This document shows positions 33,703 to 37,405 of a DNA stretch of 37,405 bases, piece by piece. The DNA comes from Spirogloea muscicola (lineage: Eukaryota > Streptophyta > Zygnematophyceae > Spirogloeales > Spirogloeaceae). The DNA is taken from the NCBI GenBank assembly GCA_009602725.1, contig WELB01000249.1:36937-74341 (forward strand), read 5' to 3'. Position 1 is the first letter of the stretch; each line of letters starts with the position of its first letter. Both the position numbers and the translations under genes were made by a program. Under the pieces are notes generated by a model, which searched no databases, had not been told where the DNA came from, and saw only the letters and a program-made list of their open reading frames with translations.

Positions 33703-34260
33703 TTAAGCCACCTTAGCATAGGGCTTCATTACATGCAGCCCCGTTTCCTGCACTGAGTTTTGCCTGAGCATTGCTTTGTGTTGGCTTGTATTGGCTTGGC
33801 TTGTCCTTTGCCACCCTTCTTTCAGTTCAAAGCGCACAGCGCGCCTTCTCTCACCGTCATTGTTGGAAAGCGTTTGACCTGAAGCCGCTGCCTCTTCGAT
33901 TGCACGATGTTGTGAGCTGGACATCAGACGCCGAAGTGGAGGATTCGGAGAAGTAAGCTCTTCCAAACTAACAACAACTAAGTGGTAAAGTGGCTCTCCC
34001 AAAAGGGTCAAAGGGCTGTGAACAGCCAGCCCGAAAGAATTCGACAAGGTCCGAAGGGGCCAACAAGCGCTTCTCAGAAGAAAGTGCTCGCCCATTGAGA
34101 ATAGGGGCTGGAACAACCAGCCCGAAAAAGAATGAACAGAGTACGAGAAGGGGGCCAGGGGAAGCGCTAAGTAACAGAAACAAAGCTGCTACGAGACACT
34201 CAGTAACCCCTGCTAAGCAGCCGCTCAGAGCTTTCCCGGTAGGATAGAGGAAGTGGTAGC
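33703..34260 (-). repeat. Repeat block with two hairpin units upstream of ABTB1
   Basis: 33713-33850 matches 7137-7265 (TAGCATAGGGCTTCATTACATG; GCGCACAGCGCGCC). On minus a LINE tail SERLLSRGY-stop (TGA 34200-34202) leads into TTAGCGCTTCCCCTGG, the ACTCTGTTCATTC lead-in and a perfect hairpin GGGCTGG (34105-34111) / CCAGCCC (34117-34123), loop AACAA. A second hairpin GGCTG/CAGCC lies at 34014-34027. Confidence 0.8.
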
Positions 34261-34943
34261 AGTGGCTGTCCTTGGCCAGCCAAGAATAAGCAAGGCCACA
34301 CCGTGAGCAGCAGCTTACTAGAACGTGTTCAAAATACTGGGGCAGGACTGCGCCAGCAGAGAAGGCCACTATGGCAGTAAAAGCACCCCCTACCTCCTCC
34401 TTTTTTTTTTTTTTTAACTGCAACAGCAGCAGCCTGGGACTAGCCAAAGGTGGGATGGCAGACACGTCTGTTGGCGAAGCTAGCGGCTTCTCAAACTCAG
34501 CAAATTCATGCATGATGGAAGCATAGAGGTCTGCAGCCTGTGGTCACTGCAGTACCTTAGCGAGCAGACCCATCGATAGCCTTGAGAGCTGCAAAGACAG
34601 CATCAATTTAATGAGCAAGATATACAAGGGTGTGTTAGCTGAAACATCCAAACCAACCTTGGTCAGTATGATGACACTTGCATTTCTGTGCCACATACGC
34701 TTTCCAGGTTCGTCAACTTGCAATACAAGTGAGACCAAGCTTTGCCAATGAGATCCATTCCTTGCAGAAGATACAGCACCAGTTAGAGGATTTGGAGCTT
34801 GGCTTCTGTGAAGACGGCAGGAACAAGGAACAAGGAAAATGGAGGACAACATGAAGTACACTGATTATGGCGGGGCATACAAGTGCAGCAACTCTTGCAA
34901 TGGCACAGACATTGTCAAGCAGCAGCAAGGGTACAAGTCTTAT
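34261..34943. other. No gene seen; 3' side of the acetyltransferase gene
   Basis: Contains a T-rich run at about 34402-34416 and short frames on minus (for example 34544-34861) without recognisable motifs. The part next to 34943 should be 3' UTR. Confidence 0.4.
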
Positions 34944-36862
34944 TCATTTGACCAAAAAACTTAGCAGCAGTCGTCGTGGACGTTGTAATCTCTTCTCCAC
35001 GCTAATTGATTCCTCCTGTTCTACAACATAACCTAGACCCTTGTATAGAGCAATTGCACGGGCATTGATAGCTTCTACATGAACATATAGCACGCTAATG
35101 TCCATAGCGCGTGCCACTAGCAAGGCCTCCTCCATGAGTGTTGTGGCTACGCCTCTCCTCCTGGCTGCTTTGAGTATACACAGGTTGAATACGTAGGCTA
35201 TCCTTGTTGCAGCTCTGCTTGTGGTGGGATGAGCACCTTCCAGGTATTCACCTGGGAGAGACTTGCCAACCTGTAGACACAGGACAACCAGAGGTGCAAA
35301 TGTCCTATAAGAAAGCTGTACACGATGTCCAGCACAACTTCCTCTTCCTATTTCGTACTGTGTGAATATTAAGATTGCACCACAGACACTTGGGCGTGGG
35401 GTTTGCCCATATCTCTGCCACACCAACCTTGGTTGGGCTCCTAGTTTGGAGTGCCAACATGTACAATTGGAACAAGACCTCGTTCGAGTCCACACTGGGA
35501 TGCGTGCCAGAACTGTCCTACAGCAACGAAAATCCTCAATGCTTACAAAGGTTCACACGTGGCAGTTGAAACTCAATCTGCTGTAGGACTGCCGTATGTG
35601 TGTTGCTTGCGAGTTGGCCTGATGATGAGTATTGAAGGTTGACTACCTTTCACGAGCACGCCCCTGCCATGTGTAGAGGAAGATATCGCTACTTGAAACC
35701 CTACTGCTTGCAGCTAGTGACAAAAGCGCAAGTCAGCCCCTGGCCGGCATGAGGACTGGACATCAGAAGCATTCAAAGCATTACCTGTACATCGAGCGTG
35801 CCAATGGCGACCAGCTCGCCCTTTGGTTGTAGCAAGTCAGGCTGCCGCCGCGTGATCTCGGGTGGAATGGAAAATATACTTCGCTCCACCCTGTGCCTTT
35901 GACCATCTTGCCCCAGTAGAGCCTCGTGCTCAGCGCGCTCGCACACAGCGAGCAGGCATTTCACATTCATCCCAAGTGACTCCATCTTACTGTCCTGGAC
36001 AAAACGTGACAAGCCGAGTGAGCGTACTCATCTCTGAGAGCATGTCTTAGCAGTCTGCAGTCATGCAATACCCAACACAATGCAGAGTACAATGCAGATC
36101 ACTGACATCGTAATACAGCAGCATAAAGTACATCTCCTGAGTTTTAAGTCAATGTCATACCCTCTCATATTCTGATTGTATCCGTTTTTTTAAGAGGACT
36201 TGCAGTCGATATTCATGTGCAGCCTTTTGCCGTGCAGACTCAACGTCGTTGAGATTGCTAGAGGTAACATTTGCTGGGTATTCATAGAAGAGTTGTGCTC
36301 GTAAAGTAGCAGCTGCAAGATGCTCATCAGGAGTCTTCGCCGGAATGACCCAGAATCTGAGCCTGGTTCTGGAGCCTGTGCAGAAGCCATCTTTCACTTG
36401 CACAAGAATGCACTGGCTGCTGTAGTATGAATACCTCTTCTGGATGTGAGCCCAGCACCAGAAGGACTGGCCAGAAGCTGGCCTATATCTGCGCACACAC
36501 TGATATCACTTCAGTTGTAGCATCTATCAAATACTGTTGCTTCAGACTCTCACTGAGATAGTCAAGCAATGCAAGATCGTCTATTAAATGCAGTGGCAAC
36601 CTGATACTCTAAGACTTTTGGTACTGAGCAGGAGTTTAGCAACAGCTCAAATGCTGCTGCATCAGACCAAATATTCTGATGCACTTGACTTGTAGAGCAG
36701 ATCTAGATGTTGTTATCGGGAAGGTGCAAGGGTGCCATAGCTCATGAGTACTCGGTACCTTCTGAGAAGTCGGCCAGCAGATGGCTGCAGGCTCAGCTGT
36801 GGAGGCGAACATGCTGAAGGAAACCCGGGCAGCAGCTCCTGAGCGGCTGCAATGTGCTTCAT
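34944..36862 (-). CDS. GNAT-family N-acetyltransferase, probably plastid
   Basis: Transfers an acetyl group from acetyl-CoA to an amine, probably protein N-termini or lysines in the plastid, by analogy with plant plastid GNATs. Exons on minus: 36862-36759, 36488-36161, 35994-35785, 35270-34944. Phases agree, giving 322 residues. The first exon (MKHIAAAQELLPGFPSACSP, then LSLQPSAGRLLRRYRP) is rich in Ser/Leu/Arg and poor in acid, like a transit peptide; position 36496, the next candidate, is GTG. Then come WVIPAKTPDEHLAAATLRAQ, ELVAIGTLDVQ, the acceptor-adjacent loop LPGEYLEGAHPTTSRAATR, the strand YVFNLCILKAARRRGVATTL with the acetyl-CoA pyrophosphate-binding pattern RRxGxA (about 250-255), and INARAIALYKGLGYV, the closing helix of the fold. 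The substrate is unknown. Confidence 0.88.
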
Positions 36863-37405
36863 TTGGGCGCGCTGCACTCTTTGTCGCCCAAATTTTGAAG
36901 GACTGAGGGTCTGAGCTTTGAGGGTCAGCCTTTGAGAATTAAATGGAAAGGTTCAGGGTATTGGTAGCTCCGCTCAGTCTGGGGTTGGGCCTGCGCCATT
37001 GCTACCAAATGTCCGACCTTCCTATGGAGCGCACAGCTCCAGCGCCGAGGTCACAGGCACGTCGACCTCGCGGCGGTCAAGGAGGGGCCCGGTCCGTTGG
37101 CGACCACTGCAGACAGTGTGGACCCCTGTGGTGCGGCGTCGAGCTCCTGGAGCCGTGCACACTGAGCTGGCCTCGCCGGTGAGAAAGCCCGTCGCACAAG
37201 TGAGCAGAAGGTGCTCGCCCATTGAGAAGAGGGGCTGGCAAAGCCAACCCAAAAAGAATGGACAATGTTCAAAGCCAAAGAAAGAGGTGCTGAAAAAGGA
37301 CTACACTACAAAGTGCAAGATGGTGCAGAGGGAGATGCAGATGGCTGCTCAGTATCCACGTGTGAGCAACAGCAGATCAGAGTAACTCGGAGCAGGAGAA
37401 GCGGC
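36863..37405 (-). repeat. Repeat copy at the right edge
   Basis: 37205-37310 matches 17190-17295 (ATTGAGAAGAGGGGCTGGCA; GAAAAAGGACTACACTACAAA). The hairpin GGGCTGGC/GCCAACCC has one mismatch (37232-37250). On minus a LINE tail SDLLLLTRGY ends with TGA at 37349-37351. The stretch 36863-37200 contains the acetyltransferase promoter and GC-rich sequence without a gene. Confidence 0.75.

Noticed and set aside
33165-33719. 184-codon minus frame and a 151-codon plus frame
   Set aside because: Shadows of the ankyrin exon of the ABTB1-family gene in GC-rich sequence.

Overview
The window is nuclear DNA from a green-lineage eukaryote, most likely a streptophyte alga or an early land plant; I cannot name the species. 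The reasons are: split genes with short GT-AG introns throughout; a plant-type PPR-SMR protein; LIKE EARLY STARVATION (LESV), a starch-binding plastid protein of the green lineage; a GNAT acetyltransferase of plastid type; and a doubled plant-type telomere heptamer inside the sequence. There are no operons and no prokaryotic features.

Layout. The left edge (1-620, minus) is the 5' part of a LINE-like reverse transcriptase ORF. Next, on minus, is an intact DECD-box helicase UAP56 gene (1915-5207, 11 coding exons). A repeat-rich gap (about 5.8-8.0 kb) separates it from a divergent plus-strand PPR-SMR gene (8068-12429, 9 coding exons). From 13.1 to 21.7 kb is a mobile-element cluster. It holds one LTR with a polypurine tract, a gag-like broken ORF, a 280-base inverted repeat, a LINE 3' half with a zinc-knuckle and endonuclease-like region, and many truncated copies of its tail. 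A small plus-strand gene for a 78-residue hydrophilic protein (22442-22883) follows, with three perfect CACGTGGC boxes upstream. The right half carries three minus-strand genes in a row: LESV (25102-28223), an ankyrin/double-BTB protein of the ABTB1 family (30111-33585) and a GNAT acetyltransferase (34944-36862). Repeat blocks separate them and a further repeat copy lies at the right edge.

How the genes relate. The five recognised genes look like ordinary, independently transcribed housekeeping genes: mRNA export, organelle RNA metabolism, starch granule metabolism, a BTB adaptor and protein acetylation. All exon phases were checked by hand and close without frameshifts. The exception is a single N at 28141, which breaks the first LESV exon and is probably a spurious base.

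The most unusual content is the repeat system. Two kinds of unit recur in both orientations. One is the 3' tail of a LINE-like ORF, which ends in a conserved peptide of the form SDLRLLTRGY-stop with synonymous codon variation. The other is a unit of about 107 bases built around a perfect GGGCTGG/CCAGCCC hairpin. At 16022-16144 one hairpin unit sits between two copies of the 8-mer CTTCCCGG and splits a LINE tail exactly where other copies in the window are uninterrupted. That is direct sequence evidence that the hairpin unit is itself mobile.
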